A DNA stretch of 64,000 nt from Pseudomonadales bacterium (lineage in GTDB: Bacteria > Pseudomonadota > Gammaproteobacteria > Pseudomonadales > Azotimanducaceae), in the NCBI GenBank assembly GCA_016779325.1, contig JADHNU010000007.1, positions 1-64,000 on the forward strand. The letters are read 5' to 3'. Position 1 is the stretch's first letter. Each line of letters starts with the position of its first letter. Under the pieces are notes generated by a model. It was not told where the DNA came from. It searched no databases and saw only the letters and a program-made list of their open reading frames with translations. The translations under genes and the position numbers were made by a program. Of the stretch, positions 8,347 to 16,033 are shown in pieces.

Positions 8347-9437
8347 TGGCCAAGCGGGGTCGACGCGGCGCCACCCCCTTTAGCCTGTCCTTCTTGGACA
8401 TCATGTCCTGTGGCTTTGGGGCCGTGGTGCTGGTCTTCCTCATTACGAAGCACGGCATTGAGGAAAGCCGGGCCGCCGTCACCGAGCCCCTAAGCAACGC
8501 CCTCGCCCAGCTCGAAATTGATCTGCGCACGGCGGAAAACGCGGAGGCCACCCTCCAAAGGCAGCTGGCGACCCTCCAAGCGGAAGCCACGGCCCTCGCC
8601 CCCCAGCAGGCGCAGGCTCAGGCGCAGCTGGCGAAGGCCACAAAAGACGCCCAGCGGCTGGCCGCCGCGGCCGCCGCGGCGCAAAGGGAAGCGGACGTCC
8701 TGAGCGCGGAGCTCGCGGCCCTGGAGGAGGAAGTGGATAGCAAGGGGCGCTTTGGTGATGACCGCACCGGAGAAGCGGCCCGCAGCGTCACCGGGGATGG
8801 CCAGCGCCAGTACCTCACGGGCCTGCGCGTCGGCGGCGAACGCATCCTCATTCTATTTGATCGCTCCGCCAGCATGCTCGACGACACCATCGTCAACGTG
8901 CTGCGCCTGCGCAATATGGATGCGGCCACCCAGCAGGCCGCCCCCAAATGGCAACGCGCCAAGGGCACCCTCGAGTGGCTCACCGCCCAGCTGCCCCTCA
9001 CAAGCCGCTTTCAAATCTATCGCTTTAGTGAGGACTGGGAGCCGGCGCTGCCCAATACGGAAGGGGAATGGCTACGGGTCAATAGCGAACAGCTCGGGGA
9101 GGCCGTGGACGCAGCCCTCAATCAGCTTCCCCGGGGTGGCACGGACCTCGAAAGCGTCTTTAACGCCGTGAAGGGCCTCAGCCCCGCCCCGGATAACCTC
9201 ATCTTAATTACCGATGGCCTACCGACCCTGCGCCCGGGGGAAACGCCGAGGGGCACCGTCGATGGGCGCGGCCGGGAGCAACGCTTTGACGCGGCGGTGG
9301 CCGCTCTACCCCCGGCCATTCCCCTGAATATTATCTTACTGCCCCTTGAGGGCGACCCCCAGGCTGCCTCGCGCTATTGGCGCCTGGCCACCCAGCGCGG
9401 CGGCAGTTTCATGAGCCCCGCGGAGGATTGGCCCTAA
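8346..9437 (+). CDS. vWA protein with ExbD/MotB-like membrane helix (first copy)
   Basis: 363 aa. A basic N-tail leads into one helix (about 14-36) carrying FLDIMSCGFGAVVLVFLITK. Its Asp18 sits where ExbD, TolR and MotB have the proton-accepting Asp. A coiled coil follows (about 48-132). The vWA domain (about 165-355) keeps the MIDAS residues: DRSAS (Asp172), GGTDLES and ILITDGLPT. N-in topology would put the vWA domain in the periplasm. The start is TGATG-coupled to the previous stop, and its own stop is TAATG-coupled to the next gene. A metal-dependent ligand-binding output arm of a MotA-like channel is my inference. Confidence 0.85.
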   Translation: MAKRGRRGATPFSLSFLDIMSCGFGAVVLVFLITKHGIEESRAAVTEPLSNALAQLEIDLRTAENAEATLQRQLATLQAEATALAPQQAQAQAQLAKATKDAQRLAAAAAAAQREADVLSAELAALEEEVDSKGRFGDDRTGEAARSVTGDGQRQYLTGLRVGGERILILFDRSASMLDDTIVNVLRLRNMDAATQQAAPKWQRAKGTLEWLTAQLPLTSRFQIYRFSEDWEPALPNTEGEWLRVNSEQLGEAVDAALNQLPRGGTDLESVFNAVKGLSPAPDNLILITDGLPTLRPGETPRGTVDGRGREQRFDAAVAALPPAIPLNIILLPLEGDPQAASRYWRLATQRGGSFMSPAEDWP

Positions 9438-10435
9438 TGGCACGCCCTCGCCGCGAGGTGGCCGACAGCGGCCTGGCCTTCCTAGACGTGGTCTCCTGCG
9501 GCTTCGGCGCCATTATCCTGCTGCTCATCATCACCAAAACCGTGGCGCCGCAAGACACCACGGCCAGCGCCGAAGGGCTCCGGGGCGACGCCCAGATACT
9601 GCAAAACGCCGTGCTGGAGGCCCAAGCCGCCCGAGAACGGCTGGCGGCGGAACGGGACGCGCTTGAGCGCACGGTGGCCGAGCGCCGCGCCCAACTTGCC
9701 GCCCAGGAAGCGGCCCAGGCCGCCCTTCGGGAGAAGAGCCAGCGCGCCGTGGAAACCTTAGCGGAAGCGGAAGAAAGGGGCCGGGCCCTAGCCGAGGCAA
9801 AGCAGTCGCTATCGGAAACGCTTCAGCGTCTCCTCGGGCAAAACTACCGGGCGAGAAACGATCTCGTAGGGGGGATTCCTGCCGATAGCGAGTACATCAT
9901 TTTCATCATCGACACCTCGGGCAGCATGTTCAATTACGCCTGGGACATGATGACGCGGAAGCTCCTCGAAACGCTTGAGGTGTACCCGGAGGTGAAAGGC
10001 ATCCAGGTCATGAATGACATGGGTGAGTACATGTTCAGCAGCTACGCCGGCCAGTGGATTCCCGATACCCCGGGGCGCCGGGCGATCATTACCGATCGGC
10101 TCCGTAGCTGGAGCCCCTTCTCGAACTCCTCCCCCGTGGAAGGCATTACCCGGGCCATCAACACCTTCTGGGCGCCGGATCGGAAGATCTCTCTCTACGT
10201 CTTCGGCGACGAATTTACGGGGCCGTCCATCGAAGCGGTGATCGACACGGTCGATCGGATCAATCGCGCCGATGCCTCCGGGCAACGGCGCGTACGCATT
10301 CACGGCGTGGGCTTCCCCGTGCAATTTGCCGCGCCCCCCCAATACCAAAATACCGGGGAACGCTTCGCCAGCCTCATGCGCGAGCTGGCCCGCCGCAATG
10401 GCGGCACCTTCGTGGGCCTCGAGCGCTTCCGCTAG
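9437..10435 (+). CDS. vWA protein with ExbD/MotB-like membrane helix (second copy)
   Basis: 332 aa. Same layout as its neighbour: a helix at about 13-35 with FLDVVSCGFGAIILLLIITK and Asp17, a coiled coil (about 45-135), then a vWA domain with the MIDAS motif DTSGS (Asp159) and YVFGDEFTG. The vWA halves of the two copies are clearly diverged, while the membrane helices are nearly the same. That suggests an old duplication with a fixed membrane role and separate ligands. It is the last gene of the + cluster, and a convergent gene ends 9 bp away. No terminator with a T-run is visible. Confidence 0.87.
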   Translation: MARPRREVADSGLAFLDVVSCGFGAIILLLIITKTVAPQDTTASAEGLRGDAQILQNAVLEAQAARERLAAERDALERTVAERRAQLAAQEAAQAALREKSQRAVETLAEAEERGRALAEAKQSLSETLQRLLGQNYRARNDLVGGIPADSEYIIFIIDTSGSMFNYAWDMMTRKLLETLEVYPEVKGIQVMNDMGEYMFSSYAGQWIPDTPGRRAIITDRLRSWSPFSNSSPVEGITRAINTFWAPDRKISLYVFGDEFTGPSIEAVIDTVDRINRADASGQRRVRIHGVGFPVQFAAPPQYQNTGERFASLMRELARRNGGTFVGLERFR

Positions 10436-10443
10436 CAGGCCCC

Positions 10444-11304
10444 CTAGGCGCCCTCGTCCTGGCCCAGGGGCGGCGCCTTCACCAGATCGCGCACGCGCTG
10501 GGCGCCGCTCGGATCCACAGCCATGTTGTGCACCAGGTAGTTCTGCGCATGGGCCAGCTGCTGCAGCCCCATGGCGCTGCGCAGGGACGTGTAGAAGCCT
10601 TGCGCATCCTGGGCCTGGTTAATGGACGCCTTTGCCGTTTTCAGCCCCATGGCCGGCTGCAGAGCGATTTCCTCGGCCAAGGCCCGGGCCGCATCGCCAA
10701 GCTGGTCCCGAGGCACCACCCGGTTGACCATGCCCAAGGATCGGGCCACCTCCGCCGTAATGGCCCGCCCCGTAAACAACAGCTCCTTGGCCTTGCGCAC
10801 CCCAAACTCCCAGGGATGCCCGAAGTACTCTACCCCGTTGGCCCCAAAAGCCACCACGGGATCTTGGAAGGTGGCGTCGTCACTGGCGATGACGATGTCA
10901 AAGGGCCACACCAGCATCAGCCCCCCGGCGATCACCTTGCCCTGCACGGCCACCACCGTGGGCTTCGGAATATTGCGCCAGCGCCAGCAGAGGCCGAAAT
11001 AGGCTTCCTCCTCCCGGGCCCAGTGCCCTTCCATCCCCGGCGCATCAAAGCCCCCCCAGGGCCCCAGGGCAACGTCCTCAAAGGCGGCGTCGTCGTCGTC
11101 GGACAAATCGTGCCCGGAGGAAAAATGCCGGCCTTCTGCCGCGATGAGCAGCACCTTGATGCCGTCGTCCTGGGCGCCGCGATCGAGCGCATCGTTTAAG
11201 GCATAGAGCAAATGGCGATTCTGCGCGTTGGCCTGCGCGGGCCGATTTAGGGTGATGCGCGCAACCCCCATGCCCAGATCTTCGTAGCGTACCCATTCCG
11301 TCAT
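10444..11304 (-). CDS. Enoyl-CoA hydratase/isomerase family protein
   Basis: 286 aa crotonase-fold enzyme. The start is ATG at 11304, with AAGGGG 7-12 nt upstream. The family pattern is present: ITLNRPAQANAQN, the oxyanion-hole segment FSSGHDLSD, VAVQGKVIAGGLMLVWPFDIVIASDDA, and FxDPVVAFGANGVEYF. A long acidic insert (DDDDAAFEDVALGPWGG) follows the oxyanion hole, and the second active-site Glu position reads GANGVEYF, so the exact reaction is unclear. Likely acyl-CoA metabolism in the cytoplasm. It stands alone between a convergent cluster and the terminator at 11349-11377. Confidence 0.85.
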   Translation of the reverse strand: MTEWVRYEDLGMGVARITLNRPAQANAQNRHLLYALNDALDRGAQDDGIKVLLIAAEGRHFSSGHDLSDDDDAAFEDVALGPWGGFDAPGMEGHWAREEEAYFGLCWRWRNIPKPTVVAVQGKVIAGGLMLVWPFDIVIASDDATFQDPVVAFGANGVEYFGHPWEFGVRKAKELLFTGRAITAEVARSLGMVNRVVPRDQLGDAARALAEEIALQPAMGLKTAKASINQAQDAQGFYTSLRSAMGLQQLAHAQNYLVHNMAVDPSGAQRVRDLVKAPPLGQDEGA

Positions 11305-11348
11305 GATTATCCCCCCCTTGGCCCCTGCACGTTCGCAAAGCTTGCCGC

Positions 11349-11377
11349 AAAAAAAAAGGCCCACGTCCGTGGGCCTT
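11349..11377 (-). terminator. Rho-independent terminator of the cytochrome c-rhodanese gene
   Basis: A 10-bp perfect stem (AAGGCCCACG / CGTGGGCCTT) with a 2-nt loop is followed on the minus strand by a run of nine T. It lies 30 bp past the stop of the cytochrome gene and before the enoyl-CoA hydratase gene, separating the two minus-strand units. Confidence 0.88.
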
Positions 11378-11407
11378 CTCGGGGTTATGCCACTTCGCGC
11401 GGCAAGC

Positions 11408-12538
11408 TTAGTTGCCAGCGGCCACCAGCTTCTCGCCGGCGACCACGGGCAAGCCCATGGCGGTCCAGACCAAGATGCCTTCATCGATGACGGCGGTCAG
11501 TTCCGTGGGGTAACCCAGCGCCCGCAGATTGTTGATCACGTAATCGGAAGCGGCATGAGGGCAGGCGCAGTAAGCCACGATCATGACGCCCTCGGAGGGA
11601 TCGGGCAGCTGGAGATCGTTGGCCCGGTCCTTATCCCGGTAGTAGGGCATGGGCACGGCCCCGGGGATGTGGCTGCGCTGCCAGGCCGAGGCGGGGCGCG
11701 TGTCGAGGAGAATAAAGCGCTTCTTCTCTTCCAGGGCCTTCACCACTTCCGCGGCAGGCACATAGCGACCCTCGTAGAGGCCATCGGTCTTATAGCGCTT
11801 CTCCTGGAACTCCACCCGCACCGTGAACTCGGGATCGTCCCCCTCGGGATTCAGCACGTACTGATCGGGGGTGGGCGGAGCGCGAAGTTTCACCGGCTCC
11901 GGCGCCCACCCGGACGCCTGGCTGCGCAGGTAAGCCACGACGTTGTTCACGCCCTTTTCGCCCAGGAGCTTGCTGTAGCTGCCCATGGGCGTGCCATCCC
12001 GGCCGTGCTCCAGGGCGTACTTCAGGAAGGCGTCGGAGGCGTTGGCCAGGAGGGACTGATCCCCAATGGCAGGTGCGTAAACCCCCTGCCCCTGATCGCC
12101 ATGGCAATTTGCGCAAAGCGCGCTGTAGGTTTGGGCGCCAGCGACGGCGTCCCCCTCCACCGCATCCCCGGGCAGCTTCAGGGGCTCAATGCCTTCGACC
12201 TGAAGGAGCCAGCGGGTAAGCAAGTTGATGTCTTCGCGAGCGAGCGGCCCGCCCATTTCTTCGCTGTAGGCCGCCATCGCCGTGCCCTTACGGCCGTAGC
12301 CGATGGCCGTAAACAGATGGGACGGAAAGCCCGTGCTCAGAAGCTGCGGGCTTTTTAGGGACGGGGCGTGATCCGCCGCATAGCCGCTGCGATCGGCGCC
12401 ATGGCACAGCGCACAATTCTGCTCAAAGAGGCCCGCGGCCTTCGCCATCTGCGCATCATCAAGGGTAAGGGACCAGTCTTGGGCCCCATGCACCCAACTG
12501 GCTAAGCACAGAAAGGCCAGGGCAATAATTGATTTCAT
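11408..12538 (-). CDS. Di-haem cytochrome c fused to a rhodanese domain
   Basis: 376 aa exported protein. The start is ATG at 12538 with GGGGGAG 4-10 nt upstream, followed by a signal peptide cut near VHGAQ (20). Two cytochrome c domains carry CALCH (Cys42, Cys45, His46) and CANCH (Cys142, Cys145, His146), with likely Met ligands in GTAM and GTPM. A C-terminal rhodanese domain (about 255-370) has FILLDTRPASAW and the active loop CACPHAASD, giving a candidate active Cys324. Periplasmic electron transfer joined to sulfur transfer or persulfide handling is the likely role; the substrate is unknown. It is single-gene, with its own promoter region and terminator. Confidence 0.9.
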   Translation of the reverse strand: MKSIIALAFLCLASWVHGAQDWSLTLDDAQMAKAAGLFEQNCALCHGADRSGYAADHAPSLKSPQLLSTGFPSHLFTAIGYGRKGTAMAAYSEEMGGPLAREDINLLTRWLLQVEGIEPLKLPGDAVEGDAVAGAQTYSALCANCHGDQGQGVYAPAIGDQSLLANASDAFLKYALEHGRDGTPMGSYSKLLGEKGVNNVVAYLRSQASGWAPEPVKLRAPPTPDQYVLNPEGDDPEFTVRVEFQEKRYKTDGLYEGRYVPAAEVVKALEEKKRFILLDTRPASAWQRSHIPGAVPMPYYRDKDRANDLQLPDPSEGVMIVAYCACPHAASDYVINNLRALGYPTELTAVIDEGILVWTAMGLPVVAGEKLVAAGN

Positions 12539-12582
12539 GAAACTCCCCCAAATAGGCACCGGCGCTGGATCGCCTGCCGGGC

Positions 12583-12620
12583 CGTTATAAGCAGTGGCGA
12601 TAGCGTTATAAGGTATCGCC
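12583..12620 (-). promoter_or_regulatory. Tandem CGTTATAAG repeats and GGCGATA/TATCGCC inverted repeat
   Basis: Upstream of the cytochrome-rhodanese gene, CGTTATAA occurs at 12583 and again at 12604, exactly 21 bp apart (two helical turns). A 7-bp inverted repeat (12596-12602 with 12614-12620) flanks the second copy. On the minus strand the repeats read TATAAC, a fair -10 element. A regulator site overlapping the promoter is plausible; no known box (FNR, for example) matches. Confidence 0.4.
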
Positions 12621-12664
12621 AACGGAGCGGAAGCTCAATGCGACAATTTGCCCCGCCCAAGGCC

Positions 12665-13345
12665 CTAGGCGAGCACCTTTTCCGGCAGGGCCCCGGCCCG
12701 GGAAACGGTGCTTTCTAAAAGCCCATGCTGCAGCGCGAGCAGCGTAAGCTGCACATCGCTTTCAATGCCCAGCTTCTCGAAAATGCGATAGCGGTAGCTG
12801 TTCACCGTCTTCGGCGAAAGCACCAGGGACTTCGCAATATGCGGAACCTTCTGGCAGCGAATGACCATATGGGCCACCTGCAGCTCGCGCCCGGAAAGCG
12901 CTTCAAAGGGATTCCGCCCGTCCGCCCCTTCCATGCTATGAAACGCGAGGTTGCGCGCCACATCAGCGGAGAGAAAGCGCTGGCCTACCTGAGCCCGACG
13001 TACGGCCTGGATCCACTCCTGCTCATGGGCCTGCAGGCTAACGTAGGCCGTGGCCCCGGCCTCTAGCATGCGGCTGGGGAAGGGCCCATCGCAGTGTTCC
13101 CCAAAGCCGACGATCGCAAGCTGGGACCGGCGCGAATGCAAGCGGCGAATGGTTTCCACCCCCTCCGCATCACTCAGGCTGACGGCCACCAGCGCCGTGG
13201 TGACCCGGGCCGGCTCGATTTGCTCGAGGGCTTCCTGGGCCGTAAAGGCATGGGCCACCAGCTCCATGCCCGCGGCCTGTTCAAGCAGTGCTTTTAAAGC
13301 GATATGTACGAGGCGCTGCCCCGCAATTAGCTGTACTCGAATCAT
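12665..13345 (-). CDS. GacA/UvrY-like LuxR-family regulator with inactivated receiver domain
   Basis: 226 aa. The start is ATG at 13345 (GAGGGG about 6 nt upstream). The length and whole-length pattern match GacA/UvrY, including EDPFP-like GPFPSRMLEAGA and a strongly kept HTH (LSPKTVNSYRYRIFEKLGI). The receiver has lost every phosphorylation residue: the acidic pair at 8-9 is Ala-Gly, the phospho-acceptor position 54 is Ala (LVAVSL), and the conserved Lys at 104 is Leu. So it probably binds DNA without phosphorelay control. True GacA activates csr-type small RNAs; whether this paralogue does is unknown. No uvrC is adjacent. Confidence 0.85.
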   Translation of the reverse strand: MIRVQLIAGQRLVHIALKALLEQAAGMELVAHAFTAQEALEQIEPARVTTALVAVSLSDAEGVETIRRLHSRRSQLAIVGFGEHCDGPFPSRMLEAGATAYVSLQAHEQEWIQAVRRAQVGQRFLSADVARNLAFHSMEGADGRNPFEALSGRELQVAHMVIRCQKVPHIAKSLVLSPKTVNSYRYRIFEKLGIESDVQLTLLALQHGLLESTVSRAGALPEKVLA

Positions 13346-13440
13346 GCGGTTCCCCTCCCTGGGCGTACGCGTTGATGACGGAAACCCTAGCACCCGTTTG
13401 CGGGCGGGCCCAGGGCACCGGGACGAGTCACCTTAGCGCA

Positions 13441-13476
13441 GCCCCCGCGGGGGCGCGGGAACCGAGGAAATTTCCT
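13441..13476. repeat. Two perfect palindromes between gcdH and the GacA-like gene
   Basis: GCCCCCGCGGGGGC at 13441-13454 and AGGAAATTTCCT at 13465-13476, ten bp apart, in the 146-bp gap downstream of gcdH and upstream of the regulator gene. The first could act as a hairpin without a T-run, the second as an operator. Function unknown. Confidence 0.4.
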
Positions 13477-13491
13477 ACAAAGACCGACGCC

Positions 13492-14697
13492 CTAGGCGCC
13501 GGTAAAGGCCTGCAGCCCGGTCTGAGCCCGGCCCAGAATCAGCGCGTGAACATCGTGCGTACCCTCGTAGGTGTTCACCGTTTCCAAATTCACGAGGTGG
13601 CGCATCACGTGGTACTCGTCGCTGATGCCGTTGCCGCCGTGCATGTCCCGGGCCAGGCGGGCCACGTCGAGGGCCTTGCCACAGTTATTGCGCTTGAGCA
13701 GGGAAATGGTTTCCACGGGCAAAGCGTCCTCATCCATGAGCCGGCCCATGCGCAAGCAGGCCTGCAGCCCGAGGGCGATTTCCGTTTGCATATCCGCCAG
13801 CTTCTTCTGAATGAGCTGATTCGCCGCCAGGGGCCGGCCAAACTGCTGCCGCTCCAGGGTGTAGCGACGGGCCGCATGCCAGCAGAACTCGGCGGCGCCG
13901 AGGGCACCCCAGCTAATGCCGTAGCGCGCCTTGTTCAGGCACCCAAAGGGGCCCGCCAAGCCCTTCACGTTGGGCAGCAGGTTCTCTTCCGGCACGAAGC
14001 AGTCGGAGAGAACGATTTCCCCGGTAATGGAGGCGCGAAGGCTGAGCTTGCCCTCGATCTTCGGCGTGGAGAACCCTTCGAAGGCCCGCTCCACGATGAA
14101 ACCGCGGATCGTGCCCTCCAGCTTCGCCCACACCACGGCCAGATCGGCGATGGGGGAATTGGTAATCCACATCTTGGCGCCGTTCAGCATATAGCCACCG
14201 TCCACGGGCTTGGCGTTCGTCACCATGGAGGAGGGATCGGAACCGTGGTCGGGCTCCGTGAGTCCGAAGCAGCCCACCCACTCCCCCGTAGCCAGCTTAG
14301 GCAGGTACTTCTCGCGCTGCGCTTCCGAGCCGTAGGCATAGATGGGATGCATCACCAGGGAGGATTGCACGCTCATGGCTGACCGATAGCCGGAATCGAC
14401 TCGCTCTACTTCCCGGGCCACCAACCCATAGCAGACGTAGTTCAGGCCAGCACACCCATAGCGCTCCGGCAGGGTCGACCCCAGCATGCCCAGGGCCCCC
14501 AGTTCATTCATGATTTCCCGGTGGAAATGCTCCTTACGCGACGCCTCTAGCACCCGCGTCTGCAGCTTTTCCTGGGCATAGCTGCGGGCGGAGGCCATGA
14601 CCATCCGCTCTTCCTCGCTCAACTGGGCCTCAAGGCCGAGGGGGTCTTCCCAGTTAAACGCTGCCCGCGCTGCCTTCGAAGCCTGCTCCTGAGCCAT
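13492..14697 (-). CDS. gcdH: Glutaryl-CoA dehydrogenase
   Basis: 401 aa acyl-CoA dehydrogenase of the glutaryl-CoA type, which oxidises and decarboxylates glutaryl-CoA to crotonyl-CoA in lysine and tryptophan breakdown. The family marks are close to canonical: [17 protein letters not shown] at the N-terminus, [35 protein letters not shown], and the catalytic Glu near 378 in [10 protein letters not shown]. The start is ATG at 14697 with AGGAG 8 nt upstream. It is divergent from another acyl-CoA dehydrogenase across 149 bp. No LysR regulator or CoA-transferase, its frequent partners, is adjacent. Confidence 0.93.
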   Translation of the reverse strand: MAQEQASKAARAAFNWEDPLGLEAQLSEEERMVMASARSYAQEKLQTRVLEASRKEHFHREIMNELGALGMLGSTLPERYGCAGLNYVCYGLVAREVERVDSGYRSAMSVQSSLVMHPIYAYGSEAQREKYLPKLATGEWVGCFGLTEPDHGSDPSSMVTNAKPVDGGYMLNGAKMWITNSPIADLAVVWAKLEGTIRGFIVERAFEGFSTPKIEGKLSLRASITGEIVLSDCFVPEENLLPNVKGLAGPFGCLNKARYGISWGALGAAEFCWHAARRYTLERQQFGRPLAANQLIQKKLADMQTEIALGLQACLRMGRLMDEDALPVETISLLKRNNCGKALDVARLARDMHGGNGISDEYHVMRHLVNLETVNTYEGTHDVHALILGRAQTGLQAFTGA

Positions 14698-14812
14698 GAA
14701 CCCTCTCCTTGATGACCGTTTTTTGCTGACGAAATTGCCGTGCGCAGCCTAGAGCACTGCCGGGAATCTGACAATGAAGGCGTGGCGCCGTGCCCCGCCG
14801 CAGGGAGGGGTG

Positions 14813-14818
14813 TAGACT
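14813..14818 (+). promoter_or_regulatory. Possible -10 element (TGTAGACT) of the acyl-CoA dehydrogenase gene
   Basis: TAGACT preceded by TG (extended -10 form) ends 28 nt before the ATG. The same TAGACT stands 29 nt before the SDR gene at 34146. The -35 match is poor, so this is tentative. Confidence 0.3.
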
Positions 14819-14846
14819 TCCGGCGGCCATTGAAAAGGAGCGCCCC

Positions 14847-16004
14847 ATGCCACTTGATCCCAGCACCCTTGAGCAACTTCAGATGACCGTGCGCCGCTTT
14901 GTGCGGGAACGTCTCGTACCCCTTGAGGCACAAGTCGCCCGGGAGGACCGCATCCCCGCGGAAGTCATTCAGGAGATGCGGGAGCTGGGCCTCTTTGGCC
15001 TAACGGTCCCGGAAAGCTATGGCGGCCTTGGCCTCAACACGGAAGAGGAATGCAAGGTCGTCATGGAGCTCGGCTGGACTTCCCCGGCCTTTCGCTCGGT
15101 CATTGGCACGAACAACGGCATTGGCTCCCAAGGCCTGGTCATGGATGGCACGGAGGCGCAGAAGGACCACTGGCTGCCGCGCATGGCCAGCGGGGAAGTC
15201 ATCGGCTCCTTTGCCCTTACGGAACCGGACGCGGGCTCCGATGCCGGCTCCGTGCGCACCCGGGCGGAACGCAAGGGCGACGGCTTTGTGCTCAATGGCC
15301 GCAAGCGCTATATCACCAATGCCCCCCACGCTCAGCTCTTCACGGTCTTCGCCCGCACAGATCCGGACGCTCCAGGTTCCCGCGGCGTGTCCGCCTTTCT
15401 GGTCCCGGCGGATAGCAAGGGGCTAAGCCTCGGCAAACCGGAAAAGAAAATGGGCCAGCAGGGCGCCCACGTCTGCGACGTCATTTTCGAGGACGTGGAG
15501 GTGCCTGCGGAGGCCCTCCTGGGCGGCGAACCGGCCCTGCATAAGGGCTTCCTGACGGCGATGAAAACCCTCGATCGGGGCCGGCTGCACATCAGCGCCC
15601 TGGCCGTGGGCTGCGCCGAGCGGCTCATCGACGAAGCCACGCGCTACGCCGCGGAACGGAACCAGTTTGGGCAGGCTATCGGCGAGTTTCAGCTCGTGCA
15701 GGCCATGCTTGCGGACTCGGCGACGGAAGCCTACGCGGCGAAAACCATGGTCCTTGACGCCGCACGGCAGCGCGACGCCGGCACGGATCGGGAAGCCCTT
15801 GCCTCCCGCAGCAAGCTGTTTGCCACGGAAATGGTGGGCCGGGTGGCCGACCGCGCCGTGCAAATCTTCGGCGGGGCCGGGTATATCGAGGAGTACGGTA
15901 TCGAGCGCTTCTACCGCGATGTACGACTGTTCCGCCTGTATGAGGGGACGAGCCAAATTCAGCAGCTCATTATCGCCAAGGCCCTCCTTAAAAACATTAA
16001 GTAG
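14847..16004 (+). CDS. Acyl-CoA dehydrogenase, short/medium-chain type
   Basis: 385 aa FAD enzyme of beta-oxidation. The start is ATG at 14847 after AAAAGGAG. N-terminal, middle and C-terminal ACAD domains are all present: PESYGGLGL, GSFALTEPDAGSDAGS, KRYITNAPHAQLFTVFART, the FAD/tetramer segment AERNQFGQAIGEFQLVQ, QIFGGAGYIEEYGIERFYRDVR, and the catalytic Glu near 366 in YEGTSQI. This layout is typical of short- and branched-chain acyl-CoA dehydrogenases; chain length cannot be read from sequence. It is divergent from gcdH, and xthA follows 29 bp later with its own likely promoter. Confidence 0.92.
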   Translation: MPLDPSTLEQLQMTVRRFVRERLVPLEAQVAREDRIPAEVIQEMRELGLFGLTVPESYGGLGLNTEEECKVVMELGWTSPAFRSVIGTNNGIGSQGLVMDGTEAQKDHWLPRMASGEVIGSFALTEPDAGSDAGSVRTRAERKGDGFVLNGRKRYITNAPHAQLFTVFARTDPDAPGSRGVSAFLVPADSKGLSLGKPEKKMGQQGAHVCDVIFEDVEVPAEALLGGEPALHKGFLTAMKTLDRGRLHISALAVGCAERLIDEATRYAAERNQFGQAIGEFQLVQAMLADSATEAYAAKTMVLDAARQRDAGTDREALASRSKLFATEMVGRVADRAVQIFGGAGYIEEYGIERFYRDVRLFRLYEGTSQIQQLIIAKALLKNIK

Positions 16005-16012
16005 CCTCGAGG

Positions 16013-16018
16013 TATGAT
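16013..16018 (+). promoter_or_regulatory. Possible -10 element (TATGAT) of xthA
   Basis: TATGAT matches the sigma-70 -10 at 5 of 6 positions and ends 15 nt before the xthA ATG, which implies a very short leader. No Shine-Dalgarno is visible before xthA. No clear -35 was found. Confidence 0.35.
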
Positions 16019-16033
16019 CGCTAAAACCCTGTT

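Noticed and set aside
6158..10435. Zorya-type defence system (MotA/MotB-like channel)
   Set aside because: The channel and B-type helices fit, but there is no OmpA-like ZorB domain, no ZorC and no helicase/nuclease ZorD; PEGA, FGE and lipoprotein parts are foreign to Zorya.
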